DNA of 64,000 bases from Saezia sanguinis. Lineage in GTDB: Bacteria > Pseudomonadota > Gammaproteobacteria > Burkholderiales > Burkholderiaceae_C. The DNA lies in contig NZ_PQSP01000004.1 of the NCBI RefSeq assembly GCF_003991585.1, positions 124,001-188,000 on the forward strand, given 5' to 3'. The position numbers were made by a program, and so were the translations under genes. Below the pieces are notes generated by a model that was given only the letters and a program-made list of their open reading frames with translations, had not been told where the DNA came from and did not search any database. Positions 51,045 through 60,164 of the stretch are shown in pieces. Within the stretch, counting starts at the first letter, position 1. Each line of letters opens with the position of its first letter.

Positions 51045-51755
51045 CTATAATCTGGGCGATGATAAGCGTGCTGACAGCGCCTCATCGAGAGCGTGGCTCA
51101 TGATCTCGTCCCAGGTACAAGCGTCTGCACTGTGCTCGATCTCTTGGGCAATATCAAAATCCTCATCCAGCAGATTAACAAATACCGTGCGAAACAGCCC
51201 CTGCCGGTCGTAAAAGATGCAGTAGTGCATGTCTCCATCCTCTTGGCCGTCATCCATAGATTCGCACCAGTAGCCCACGGCCATGTAGCTGCGGTTCAGC
51301 TCGTCATATTCTTCCTGCCTCATCATCGCGGTGTAGCTGTCCATGGACTCAGCCTCTCTGAGGTGGTCCCATAAATAGTGAATCGTGTCCAGCAGGCCGA
51401 TTGAGTGGGCATAAGGGCTGTCGCTGCGGGTGCGCTCCAGCACAGATTCAGGCGAGAAAATGGTGAGGTTGTTCAGATGTCTGCCACCGTGCAGCGAACC
51501 GGTTTTGCGGTAAAAACTGACAAGGTCTGCCGGAAACGGAACAGCCGCATAATGCTGCGCCTGTTCAATGGTTTGCACATCGGCCGGTGTGCCAAATGCT
51601 TCCTGTGCAGCATGGCGGGCAAGATAATCCTGCAGGGGCTCTTCGCACTGGCCCTGTGCTTGAAGAAACGTATGGTGCAGGGTGCGGAACCTGGTTTCCA
51701 TGGTGTTGAGTGTTTCTGTGACATCCTTAAAACGCTTCAACGTATCGTCATGCAC
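51045..51755 (-). CDS. SMI1/KNR4 (SUKH) family protein B
   Basis: A 236-residue paralogue of protein A, aligned almost end to end: TIEQAQHYAAVPFPADLVSF, IGLLDTIHYLWDHLRE, CIFYDRQGLFRTVFVN and a final ADACTWDEIMSHALDEAL matching TWDEVMNYALDEVL. GGAGG lies upstream. Tandem, diverged immunity-type genes are typical of stores of orphan immunity genes. Both genes lie on the minus strand, 61 bases apart. Confidence 0.75.
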   Translation of the reverse strand: MHDDTLKRFKDVTETLNTMETRFRTLHHTFLQAQGQCEEPLQDYLARHAAQEAFGTPADVQTIEQAQHYAAVPFPADLVSFYRKTGSLHGGRHLNNLTIFSPESVLERTRSDSPYAHSIGLLDTIHYLWDHLREAESMDSYTAMMRQEEYDELNRSYMAVGYWCESMDDGQEDGDMHYCIFYDRQGLFRTVFVNLLDEDFDIAQEIEHSADACTWDEIMSHALDEALSARLSSPRL

Positions 51756-51873
51756 GGTGCCTAGCCTCCACTGATTATTTCAGTGAACTTTATCGGTTTT
51801 GCCAGGTTGACGCAAGCGTTCTGGGCGGGGAAGGTCGGGTATGTCAAGGCGCTGGCATCCGTTGAGAGCCAGG

Positions 51874-52107
51874 CTACAGCACCATCAGCTCCCATGCCGA
51901 GCAGATGCCGACATACACGTGCCCCAGCGCATTGAGCTCGCTCACAACGGGGCTCATTTTAGGGTCGTTGGCGGCAATCTTAAGGTCATGCATGCTGGAA
52001 GAATCATCATAGTCAGGCAAAACATCATGAATATACACCAGCCCGACCACCCGGCCGTTGGTCACTGCGGCCAGCACGTGTCCTGAGCCTTTGTACTTGC
52101 TGGCCAT
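51874..52107 (-). CDS. Small protein of unknown function
   Basis: A 77-residue protein. ATG 52107 has ATAGGAGATG upstream with good spacing, so it is preferred to the open-frame start at 52134. The N-terminus (MASKYKGSGHVLAAVTNGRV, then VGLVYIHDVLPDYD) suggests a small beta-alpha protein. No signal peptide. No family recognised. Confidence 0.6.
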   Translation of the reverse strand: MASKYKGSGHVLAAVTNGRVVGLVYIHDVLPDYDDSSSMHDLKIAANDPKMSPVVSELNALGHVYVGICSAWELMVL

Positions 52108-52363
52108 TTCATCTCCTATTTTGTATTTCTGCATATTCTGTCCTGATCAAGGGTTTATTCATGCCTTAGAGGCTGGGCCCATTCAATATAGGTATTGCAT
52201 AACAATATATTTATGACACTAGTATAAAAAGAAACCGATCCATATTCCGGCAGCGCGTGTTTTTTGATTCATGCTAATATGGGCACAATCATTCATAAAT
52301 CAATCAAATTCGGGCAGCAGAGCAATGCAATGCTGCTTACTTTAACGTCAGGAGCCATTGATC

Positions 52364-52777
52364 ATGAGCGAATCTGTCATCAAGGCCCATCTGGGGCAAC
52401 TCGCATATCAAACCACCCTGTCATCAGGTACCCACCAGTGGGTAGCTGATGTGCCATCGGATCTGGGCGGGGGTGATACCGGCCCGACACCGCACGAACT
52501 GCTGAGCTCTTCACTGGCAGCCTGCACATCCATCACGGTTGCCATGTATGCCAAGCGCAAAAACTGGCCGCTGGAGGGAATTGACGTGACCGTGGAGGTG
52601 GACAATGAGCAACTGGCACCTGAGCCCGCGCAGCTCCAGCTCAGCCGAACCATTACATTTACCGGCAAGCTCGACGCAGAACAACGCCAGCGCCTGCTGG
52701 AAATTGCCGACCAATGCCCGATTCATAAACTGCTGACCGGCACCATCTCCATCAACACCACGCTGATGGTGAAGTAA
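52364..52777 (+). CDS. OsmC/Ohr family protein
   Basis: A 137-residue thiol peroxidase-type protein. ATG 52364 has GGAG upstream. The OsmC signature is present: GPTPHELLSSSLAACTSITV with the first reactive Cys, and IADQCPIHKLL with the second. These Cys reduce organic hydroperoxides in the cytoplasm. An AT-rich region (52190-52260) upstream may hold its promoter. Confidence 0.9.
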   Translation: MSESVIKAHLGQLAYQTTLSSGTHQWVADVPSDLGGGDTGPTPHELLSSSLAACTSITVAMYAKRKNWPLEGIDVTVEVDNEQLAPEPAQLQLSRTITFTGKLDAEQRQRLLEIADQCPIHKLLTGTISINTTLMVK

Positions 52778-52841
52778 GCTGCCGTGCGTAGGTCAGGGCA
52801 GGCTAGCACATTGCCGCGCATGGCCAGTAAGGCAGCGTGCT

Positions 52842-53573
52842 TTATTTTCTGGCCGACAGCAGCAAAAACATCGGGCGGCGCAGTTCATCCTGATATTCAG
52901 GGTGCTGTGCCAGCAGCCTGGGGTCGGGTTCAGGCTCAACCAGTGCCATGAGCCGAAAGCCGGTTTGCAGCAGCGCGTTGATGTAGGTGGTCAGCGTCTT
53001 ATGGTATTTGGTAACCTCTTGCCCCAGAAAGCAGGCTTGGCGTAAACCTTCGCTGAAGTAGCGGTCTACCGGCCAGTGCAGGTGCTTGCCTTGTGCATCG
53101 TCATACCAGTTCTGCGTGCCCTGGGCCGTGAACACCGGATGCTCCACCGAAAAAACAAAATCACCTCCCGGCGTTAACAGCTGGTACACCCTGGCGCAAA
53201 TATCATCAAATGACGCCACGTAATGAAACGCCAGTGAACTGATCACCACGTCAAACGAAGCATCAGGGAAGACAATATCCTCCATTGCAACGCGTTCATA
53301 CTGCACATTGGGGAAGGCATTTTTCCGGAGTGCCTCGCACAGCATGTTGTCCGAAATATCGGTGCCGATCACCGACTGTGCGCCCTGCTGCGCCGCATAC
53401 TGGCAGTGCCAGCCAAAGCCGCAACCCAGGTCCAGCACGCGCTTACCTTTCAGCTCAGGAAATAACTGCCTGAACACATGCCACTCGCCCGCACCCTCCA
53501 GCCCCTGGACCGAGCGCGACATCTGGCTGTACTCGCTGAAAAACTGCGCGTCATCGTATTTGTTCTCTTTCAT
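52842..53573 (-). CDS. Class I SAM-dependent methyltransferase
   Basis: A 243-residue enzyme with a Rossmann-type SAM-binding fold. Motif I is RVLDLGCGFGWHCQYAA near residues 45-60; SVIGTDISDNML gives the acidic residue that binds the ribose; DVVISSLAFHYVAS is motif IV. The C-terminus has PEPDPRLLAQHPEYQDELRR, common in small-molecule methyltransferases of the UbiE/COQ5-like group. The substrate is unknown. Confidence 0.87.
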   Translation of the reverse strand: MKENKYDDAQFFSEYSQMSRSVQGLEGAGEWHVFRQLFPELKGKRVLDLGCGFGWHCQYAAQQGAQSVIGTDISDNMLCEALRKNAFPNVQYERVAMEDIVFPDASFDVVISSLAFHYVASFDDICARVYQLLTPGGDFVFSVEHPVFTAQGTQNWYDDAQGKHLHWPVDRYFSEGLRQACFLGQEVTKYHKTLTTYINALLQTGFRLMALVEPEPDPRLLAQHPEYQDELRRPMFLLLSARK

Positions 53574-53624
53574 AACAAGATTTTACCAGCAGCCCCAGCG
53601 GTGGAATGGAAGCTTGAGTTGAAA

Positions 53625-54968
53625 TTAATCCTGCACCTTTTGCGCGCTGGTGGACGGGCAACTTGCCAGCGCTGCAACGCGGGTACGAGACACAAAATAA
53701 ACGGTTTTGGAAGCATCGCCAATCAACCCAATCTGATAATCTCCATCGGCTTGCAGCAGGATTCGCAGAGGATGGCTTACTGCCGTATTGTCCGGATTGA
53801 CAAGGGCAGAAGGAACGCCAGGGGCCGTATCCTGTGCCCATGTCAGTTGAACACATTCACGCCCACCGGATGCGGTTTGCCTGAAGATGGCATCGATGCA
53901 ATACGCGCCCAGAAAAGCAGTAAAGACAAAAAGCAAGCCAAACAGGAGAGCGGTTACAGATTTTTGTGACTTAAGTTTTTCATAAAAATTTTTGTCGACT
54001 GCTACCTGTATTGCCAAATATTGAAATACGCTCATCACAACAACAATGCAAATCGAAATTACAGCAGCAACAATGAGAAGGACTAAGTCGGGATATTTCC
54101 AGTCAGAAACAAATTTGACCGCCATTTCAAGTGCATTCAGATTTAGAAATAACTGAAGTATAGAACCGTAGGTTAATACGCCCAGATAGTCAGGCGAAAT
54201 GCAGCGCAAATTTTTCCACTGCCATTTGGAATGTGCAGATTCTGAATTCTGTTCCAGCATGAATGACATATGTGTCAATATGCAAAGGGGGATTAATATC
54301 CATGAGCGTAATGTTTCGTGCCCGGGAGAGATCTGAGAACCGCCGAATATGACAATCAACAATATCACTGTCATGGTCAGTGAAGACTGAAACCATCGTC
54401 TGAGAATCTTTGGGTCAGGTTTTTCCTTTAACTGAAAAACAAGCGCTTTTTTATCGCTGCTTGGCGCCACAAATAAAAGTGCAGTGGGAGCCAGTACCAG
54501 TAGCACTAGAAATATTTCCAGAACAATGGTCAGAGCAAATATCACCGGTAGTGCAGCAATCATCGACGGTGAAGTGATATTGATCGGCGCATGGAACAGC
54601 CACGAATATAGAAAAAGAGAAAGTGCTGACAAAGACAGTGTGGATGCACTTAAAGGCCATATCCGCTTTTGAACCCATACCAGAACACCTTCCAGATGGT
54701 TCATAGGCATGGGAGGCGAGGTTGATGCGTCTTCCTGTTCTATGTTTTCATTTGAGCTGGATGGTCCGGTCTCGCTCTGCTGAACGGAGGTAGTTGAATC
54801 ACTGTCCGGTGGTTCTTTCGGCTGTTCATCCGTTTTATCAGGTGCATTTCTGCGAGTGCGGGGCCACAAAGACAGAGAAAGCGCTGTCAGTAGCAATGGC
54901 AGCACAGTAAAACCAGATTTTTTCCTGCGCTGCGGGGATGGTCTGTGTGTTGACGTGTGGCGGTTCAT
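53625..54968 (-). CDS. Multi-spanning membrane protein of unknown function
   Basis: A 447-residue protein. A basic N-terminus is followed by a hydrophobic stretch (FTVLPLLLTALSLSLWP), a long Ser/Glu/Asp-rich linker (DSTTSVQQSETGPSSSNENI), and then about eight membrane segments. The C-terminal 90 residues form a soluble domain with QLTWAQDTAPGVPSALVNPD and end with a Cys. No family recognised. It lies 51 bases upstream of the methyltransferase start, on the same strand. Confidence 0.68.
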   Translation of the reverse strand: MNRHTSTHRPSPQRRKKSGFTVLPLLLTALSLSLWPRTRRNAPDKTDEQPKEPPDSDSTTSVQQSETGPSSSNENIEQEDASTSPPMPMNHLEGVLVWVQKRIWPLSASTLSLSALSLFLYSWLFHAPINITSPSMIAALPVIFALTIVLEIFLVLLVLAPTALLFVAPSSDKKALVFQLKEKPDPKILRRWFQSSLTMTVILLIVIFGGSQISPGHETLRSWILIPLCILTHMSFMLEQNSESAHSKWQWKNLRCISPDYLGVLTYGSILQLFLNLNALEMAVKFVSDWKYPDLVLLIVAAVISICIVVVMSVFQYLAIQVAVDKNFYEKLKSQKSVTALLFGLLFVFTAFLGAYCIDAIFRQTASGGRECVQLTWAQDTAPGVPSALVNPDNTAVSHPLRILLQADGDYQIGLIGDASKTVYFVSRTRVAALASCPSTSAQKVQD

Positions 54969-55284
54969 GCGGCTCTTTCTTCGTCCGGGGTCATATTTTC
55001 ATTGCCATGGTTATTGAACTGCATTTTATGGCAGGAAAAATATATTTTTGTTTCTGGTGAATCTGTTTAAGGCCTTAGGAAGTTAAAGTGGCTGATTTCT
55101 CAGAATTTGCTAACCACAAGTCCTATTCCCTGTTCCATCAGGGCGGCGGCATCCGCTGCATGGCCTCTTTTTTATGCAGGCCGGCAGGGTAATTCTCTAT
55201 TTTGATATATCTTAACCCTAAAATACATGTTTTCAGGCAAAATAAAGGGCGTTACTTATAGCCGTGATATCAAGGGGTGTGGTC
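54969..55284. other. Intergenic stretch between divergent genes
   Basis: No supported gene. AT-rich from 55200 to 55260, where the promoter of the following gene would be expected, but I could not fix a clear -35/-10 pair. Confidence 0.5.
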
Positions 55285-55863
55285 ATGAAAAAACTGTTCC
55301 TTGTTCTGGTATGGGTGTGCGCAGCCGTGGTGGCGCGGGCAGAAACACCCGACTTGTTCGGATTAACGCTGGGTAAACCACTGAATCTACCCGACTGTGC
55401 CATCGATGAAGAGACGCAGCACCTTTACGAGGCGCTGGGCAATGTGCCCAAGCTGTGCATGCAAAGGCATCTGCGCGACAATACAGCCCTGGGTTCGATG
55501 CCGACAGAAATGGTCGGTATTGCTTTTCCTCCGGTCGAAAAACCATTGCCTTATACCGACGCACTGATGATGGCCAGCCTGAACCAGAAGGGTGAGCTGG
55601 TGCATCTGCTGGTATTTACCGAAGCCACAGCGCAGGAACAGATCCTGCAACAGTTGACAACGCGTTTTGGCAAACCGCAGTCACTGAACCGGGTTGCCTT
55701 AAGCTCCGGCCCCAATGCGGCCAGCGGTGCCATTGAAGCCAAGTGGGAGCTTGAGCCGGGTATTGGCGTGCTGTTCAATGGGGACGATGGTGCCTCTAAA
55801 GCCGGGTTTATTGTCATCTGGCTGAAAAGCATTCCAGGTTTTGATCCTGCCGCACCGGTGTAA
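55285..55863 (+). CDS. Secreted protein of the GLTLGEKL family
   Basis: A 192-residue protein with AAGGGG before ATG 55285. The signal peptide (MKKLFLVLVWVCAAVVARA) is followed at once by TPDLFGLTLGKPLNLPDC. The shared central block is LNQKGELVHLLVFTEA followed by QILQQLTTRFGKPQSLN, and the end has GAIEAKWELEPGIGVLF. It is the shortest and cleanest single-domain member of the family and could serve as the reference for alignment. Probably periplasmic; function unknown. Confidence 0.82.
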   Translation: MKKLFLVLVWVCAAVVARAETPDLFGLTLGKPLNLPDCAIDEETQHLYEALGNVPKLCMQRHLRDNTALGSMPTEMVGIAFPPVEKPLPYTDALMMASLNQKGELVHLLVFTEATAQEQILQQLTTRFGKPQSLNRVALSSGPNAASGAIEAKWELEPGIGVLFNGDDGASKAGFIVIWLKSIPGFDPAAPV

Positions 55864-55936
55864 CCTGGCGTAAACAGGCAGCAATGCCAGCCATGCTGTT
55901 GCAATGCACAGATACTGCTTTGCAGCGGTTTGTATA

Positions 55937-55961
55937 ACCGGGCGGCATCTGCCCGCCCGGT
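55937..55961. repeat. GC-rich hairpin between genes
   Basis: ACCGGGCG at 55937-55944 pairs with CGCCCGGT at 55954-55961, and the stem can extend into the loop (GGC/GCC). No T run follows. The rest of 55864-56238 holds nothing I can support. Confidence 0.5.
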
Positions 55962-56238
55962 GATGAAGCAGCCAACAGGCACAGGCTCCATGTGTGATGC
56001 CTGTGCATTGCCCGTGTGCCTGCTATGGCGGTTAGTTTGCCACGTCCTTGGGCCGTGATGTTGCACCGGATATCCCCGCAGCGCTGGCCTGCCTGGGGCA
56101 AAACCCAGTATCCGAGCGGTAGCCCCGGTTTTTCACCTGAAAATCTGCTGCTTTCTGGCATGATGGCATTCAGAGCCGTAAGGCAGGCTGGTGCCTGCCG
56201 CCTGACATGACATTCAAAACCACAGGAGCATGACCCGC

Positions 56239-56640
56239 ATGGAGCCAGCCAAAACCATTTCACAACAGGAGCTGCTGGAGCAGATGCAGTTGGAGAGTAC
56301 CCGTTCGTGGAGCTTTAACTGGTCTTTTTCCTGGTTGCGGTCATTGTTTGGCGCTGCGCTGGTTCTGGTCGGGGCGGTGCTGATTTTTTATATCCTCAGA
56401 GAACTTTATCTGGCCTACTACCTCATGGAAGGCAACGTGTTGATCAACACCATAATCAATTGGCTGGCCGATCAGCCGCTGCTGCACGAAACCCAGGATA
56501 TCCCTGCACTGGTCATTGGCAGGGGGCTGGCGGTAATGGTGGCGCTGGTGGCCTTCTTTCTGTTTGCCATGCTCTGTGTTTCCACAGCCTGCAAATTCAT
56601 CGGCGCAGGCATGAACCTGCTGACACGCCCGGCCCGTTAA
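56239..56640 (+). CDS. Small membrane protein of unknown function
   Basis: A 133-residue protein. ATG 56239 (MEPAKTISQQ) is ten bases behind AGGAG; ATG 56230 is too close to it. Two membrane segments (FGAALVLVGAVLIFYILREL and GLAVMVALVAFFLFAMLCVS) flank a soluble loop. No family recognised. Confidence 0.65.
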   Translation: MEPAKTISQQELLEQMQLESTRSWSFNWSFSWLRSLFGAALVLVGAVLIFYILRELYLAYYLMEGNVLINTIINWLADQPLLHETQDIPALVIGRGLAVMVALVAFFLFAMLCVSTACKFIGAGMNLLTRPAR

Positions 56641-56717
56641 GCTGGTTGGCATAGATTTCCGGGCAGGCGTTACATCTGCCTTGCTTTTGCGTCTGTATGG
56701 GCCGTGGCCTGTTCAGA

Positions 56718-57095
56718 CTATTGTGTTGCCTGTGCAGTTTGCTGGCCGACCTCTTCAATCAGTTTTTCAATATCAAAACTGCTGCAACGCTCTTGCAGCA
56801 TGCGGTTGTTAGGGGAGGTGATGTGGTTCACCGCAATCACTGTTTTGCAGTAATCCTCCTGCTTGACCAGGTGGCTAAAATAAAACACCGGTATGGTCAG
56901 GATGATCAGCACCACGATGGCAGGAATTGACCTGATAAAAACCTGCCCGCCAACGACGGTTGTGCTGGGCGGCAGGTTGAGCGTATTCACTTTTTTCAGC
57001 ACACGCACCATCAGGTAAAGAAAAACAAGGAAGGCCAGCGGCAGCACGGCAAACAGCGCAATATAGTAGCCCAGCATCACTTGATCATGGTTCAC
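56718..57095 (-). CDS. Small membrane protein of unknown function, GTG start
   Basis: A 125-residue protein with GTG start at 57095 and AGGAA five bases upstream. Two membrane segments lie near residues 8-32 (LFAVLPLAFLVFLYLMVRVL) and 56-74 (IPAIVVLIILTIPVFYF). The C-terminal part (LQERCSSFDIEKLIEEVGQQ) is helical and probably outside the cytoplasm. No family recognised. Confidence 0.65.
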   Translation of the reverse strand: MNHDQVMLGYYIALFAVLPLAFLVFLYLMVRVLKKVNTLNLPPSTTVVGGQVFIRSIPAIVVLIILTIPVFYFSHLVKQEDYCKTVIAVNHITSPNNRMLQERCSSFDIEKLIEEVGQQTAQATQ

Positions 57096-57224
57096 AGCGG
57101 TTCCTTGGTTTCTTAGCAGACAGAAGGCTGAATTTTAGCCGTATCCGCCGTCATGTACAGGGCGGACCTGTTTCGGCTGGCTGTTATTTATGCACTTTTC
57201 AAATTTGAAATTAAAATCAATGCC

Positions 57225-58013
57225 ATGCTGAAAAACACATGGATGATCTTTTTATGCGCAGGCATGTTGTTATTTGCCGGTGCACGGGCTGTGGCGCAGA
57301 CGCCCACGTGGCTAACCACATCGTATGTTATTGAACTGGCATCGCAGTGCGAACAGGTACAACCAGGTTGCAACAGTGCGGAGATGGTGCTCACGCGTAA
57401 ATCAGACGGCAGCGTGCTGCGCTTATCTCCGCTGGCGTATGGTGATTCTGACGGCACAACCGACTGGGTATACACAGGCCGGGCAGAGCAGCGAGTCTAC
57501 GCTCTTGATGCGGGCAACGCATTTCTTCAGGTGCAGGAAGGCGACCGGGTCGTACTGATGGAACAGGCGTACCGGGTGAATGAACAGGATATTGAATCGG
57601 CTGTTTTCCGCTATGAAATCCTGGACACCGGGTGGGTGATGGTCTACACCCCCATTGCGGCGGCCCACGGTGCGCAGGGTTGTGAACGGCTGATCTATTA
57701 CGACGAAAACGGACAGTATGACGGCTACGATGGCGGTACCGCCTGCCGGTATAAAGGTATCAACCTGCTGCAAGCGTATACCGACTACCGGCAGCGCACG
57801 CTTGAAAACGGCAATGGCCAGTATTTAAAGCCAGAAGTCTCACGCCTGCAAGACGATGAAGACCACAGCCAGGAAGATGTATCGGTTTCATACACCTGGG
57901 CTGGACCGCAAAAACTGACGGTGGAACTGTTTTTTGGCGGCGGGGTCGATGCCCTGGTGTTGATTGAGAACGAGCAGGGCACCGAAGTGCGGGACCTTTA
58001 CAGCGCAGACTAG
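57225..58013 (+). CDS. Secreted protein of unknown function
   Basis: A 262-residue protein; the signal peptide (MIFLCAGMLLFAGARAVA) sets the start at 57225 although no ribosome site is visible. The mature part is acidic and beta-rich with four Cys (ELASQCEQVQPGC among them) and RLIYYDENGQYDGYDG, which looks like a short acidic turn that could bind calcium. No family recognised. Confidence 0.68.
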   Translation: MLKNTWMIFLCAGMLLFAGARAVAQTPTWLTTSYVIELASQCEQVQPGCNSAEMVLTRKSDGSVLRLSPLAYGDSDGTTDWVYTGRAEQRVYALDAGNAFLQVQEGDRVVLMEQAYRVNEQDIESAVFRYEILDTGWVMVYTPIAAAHGAQGCERLIYYDENGQYDGYDGGTACRYKGINLLQAYTDYRQRTLENGNGQYLKPEVSRLQDDEDHSQEDVSVSYTWAGPQKLTVELFFGGGVDALVLIENEQGTEVRDLYSAD

Positions 58014-58202
58014 GGCATGTGCACATGCGTTGAGGATGAGGGCATGGGCTGCCATGGTTTAACGGCCCTGTGTTAAAATAAAAACTACGGCATGATCACA
58101 AACCGGCAACACATGCAGCCGGTGTTGCGGGAGCCGTACGGGCGTTTGCCGGCAGAAATGATCTGCTGGCAGCTTGCATACCGTTTTTCATCTCTAAAAC
58201 CA

Positions 58203-58260
58203 CCACAGGGGACGACCCTTGTGGCATCACACAGCATGCAGGACGGCCTGAGTCAAGGAG
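58203..58260 (+). promoter_or_regulatory. Guanidine-II (mini-ykkC) riboswitch
   Basis: Two hairpins with ACGR loops, as in the guanidine-II class. The first is CCACAGGGG/CCCTTGTGG (58203-58224) with loop ACGA at 58212-58215. The second is CAGG/CCTG (58239-58250) with loop ACGG at 58243-58246, four bases before AAGGAG (58255-58260), the ribosome site of gdx. Guanidine binding joins the two loops and frees the ribosome site. The gene it precedes is exactly the expected target. Confidence 0.88.
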
Positions 58261-58266
58261 TTATCC

Positions 58267-58587
58267 ATGGCCTGGTTTTATCTGCTGATTGCCGGCGTTT
58301 CCGAGGTTGTCTGGGCAACCTTCATGAAAGAATCGCACAGCTTTACCAAACTGACCCCTTCCATCGTGACCGTGGTGTTCATGGTCGTGAGCTTTTACTT
58401 TCTGGCGCTGGCCATGCGCAGCCTGCCGCTGGGTACCGCGTACACCATCTGGACCGGCATTGGCGCAGTGGGTGCATTCATTGTGGGCGTGATCGTGTTT
58501 CACGAGCAGCTCACCCTCATGCGTGTGCTGGCCGCGCTGCTGATTGTCAGCGGTCTGGTGCTGATGAAAGTCTCCTCCAGTTCCTGA
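58267..58587 (+). CDS. gdx: Guanidinium exporter of the SMR family (Gdx/SugE)
   Basis: A 106-residue small multidrug resistance protein with four membrane helices, which works as an antiparallel dimer and exports guanidinium in exchange for protons. Glu13 in AGVSEVVWATFMKESHSFT is the essential substrate/proton site, and this segment is the Gdx-subtype signature that separates it from EmrE-type pumps. MRSLPLGTAYTIWTGIGAVG follows as expected. The guanidine-II riboswitch directly upstream strongly supports the substrate. Confidence 0.95.
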   Translation: MAWFYLLIAGVSEVVWATFMKESHSFTKLTPSIVTVVFMVVSFYFLALAMRSLPLGTAYTIWTGIGAVGAFIVGVIVFHEQLTLMRVLAALLIVSGLVLMKVSSSS

Positions 58588-58661
58588 AACGTTGGGCTGC
58601 GCCAGGGCCTGGCCTGCATACACAGCACAGGGCTGATGCTGTGTATGCATAAGTGCCGGTT

Positions 58662-59777
58662 TTACTCATCTGGAATAACACGGCGGGCAGTGAGCATGAC
58701 GCTGCCTAAACGACCGCTCTGGCTCTGTCCGATAAAGGTGATACGTGCGTCGTCTCTTTCCCATATGGCAAACAGTGATTCCGGTCCGATAGGCAATGCG
58801 TACTGAATATCGCGGGCGTGAAAACGCTCAGTGGGTTCCCCAAATTGAGCAATCAATTCAGACAGCACTTTTTCCTGAGTTGCTACGCCGTTTGTTCTGA
58901 AGCGCAGCCAGAGCAGACGCCCCTGTTCGTCAACGAAAACGTCAACCGGGTCATGGGTGGCGATGCTCGGCGGAGATTTCCAAGGGTAGAACACTGAGCC
59001 ACCGCGTGCATTGACCGTGCCAAAAGTCTGACGCAACGTACTGTTCAGGATACAAGTTTTCTGTATATCCTCCATCCGTGCCATAGGTGAACATTCAGGC
59101 AGGCGCAGGGGCTGATCAATGGTCAGCCCATACAGCGTGGTGGTGTTTGAACGCGGCGCGTCAACTGCCGTGATGTATTGAGCCATTGGCCAGGCATTAA
59201 AAACAATCTTCCCGCCAGAAGGAAAGTAGCCAGTAGCGCCCGATACTTCAATAGCACCCCGGTTTGGAAATGTCCACTGCATCAGCAGTGAACCTTCCAA
59301 ATCACCAAAAATACTGGTTTCACGACGGGTTGTGTTTACCTGTGCGGGACCAAATTTTTGCTCCAAGGCACGGATAATCCAATGGCTTTGATCCAGTTTA
59401 TCGGGCGCCTGTATGAAAAAGCGCATCAGGCGGTTATTTTTGTCCAGATGGACATATACGATATTGCCCAAAGAGATGGGAGGTTGGTTTAACAATGGAA
59501 AAGCAACTATGGCAACTTCAAGCGGGAAAGGAGTTTGTGTGGTCATCGTACCCAGGTTCCTGACCACGCACAGCTGGGGCACATCAAGCAGTGCGCTTTT
59601 CAATGATCCTTGGGAAAATCTGTCCTGCTCTTCAATGGCGCAATTGGGCAGGTTAAGTTTTTCCCCCAGAGTCAGACCGTATAGGCTCAATGGCTGGGCA
59701 TGGACAAACCCACTCAGTAACAAAATACTGCACAAACTATACCACTTGCAGCAGCGGATGATCCAGTCTGATTTCAA
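58662..59777 (-). CDS. Secreted protein with two GLTLGEKL-family domains, TTG start
   Basis: A 371-residue protein with a TTG start at 59777 supported by GAGGAG six bases upstream; the frame is open to 59873. The signal peptide (CKWYSLCSILLLSGFVHA) leads into domain 1, SLYGLTLGEKLNLPNC, with DKNNRLMRFF and RALEQKFGPAQVN. Domain 2 begins TTLYGLTIDQPLRLPEC and has DEQGRLLWLRFRTNG and LSELIAQFGEPTE. The internal duplication shows that the unit of about 170 residues is an independent domain. Function unknown; location probably periplasmic. Confidence 0.82.
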   Translation of the reverse strand: MKSDWIIRCCKWYSLCSILLLSGFVHAQPLSLYGLTLGEKLNLPNCAIEEQDRFSQGSLKSALLDVPQLCVVRNLGTMTTQTPFPLEVAIVAFPLLNQPPISLGNIVYVHLDKNNRLMRFFIQAPDKLDQSHWIIRALEQKFGPAQVNTTRRETSIFGDLEGSLLMQWTFPNRGAIEVSGATGYFPSGGKIVFNAWPMAQYITAVDAPRSNTTTLYGLTIDQPLRLPECSPMARMEDIQKTCILNSTLRQTFGTVNARGGSVFYPWKSPPSIATHDPVDVFVDEQGRLLWLRFRTNGVATQEKVLSELIAQFGEPTERFHARDIQYALPIGPESLFAIWERDDARITFIGQSQSGRLGSVMLTARRVIPDE

Positions 59778-60164
59778 AACAGTCTCCTCAAAAATACAGG
59801 AATAAAACGTGCGCCATGGCAGAGCTGCGTTTACGGCGGTGAGGGTGAGAATCAAGATGCGCAACAAAGGCAAGGATTTAGTTAATTCTCACCAGGTTAA
59901 GCAGTGCAACTAAACCCCGTACCCGCAAATCCAAGGGGTAAATGAAACAAGCCATGAAACGCGTCACGTTGTCCCGTGCCTGTATAACGCGTTAATCAAT
60001 GATACTTTATTTTATTTATAACATGTCGATCTGAAACAATCAGAGCTTGAATATCCAACCAGTGCTGCTATATATAGTCGAGACACGGGCATTGTTACAA
60101 TACTGTTGTTTCCTGAATGTATGGCAAAACGATTCAGGCCGTGGAACATTTGTGGAGAAATTGA
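59778..60164. other. Intergenic stretch between divergent genes
   Basis: No supported gene. AT-rich around 60001-60025, which may hold the promoter of the SUKH gene; no clear consensus pair. Confidence 0.5.
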
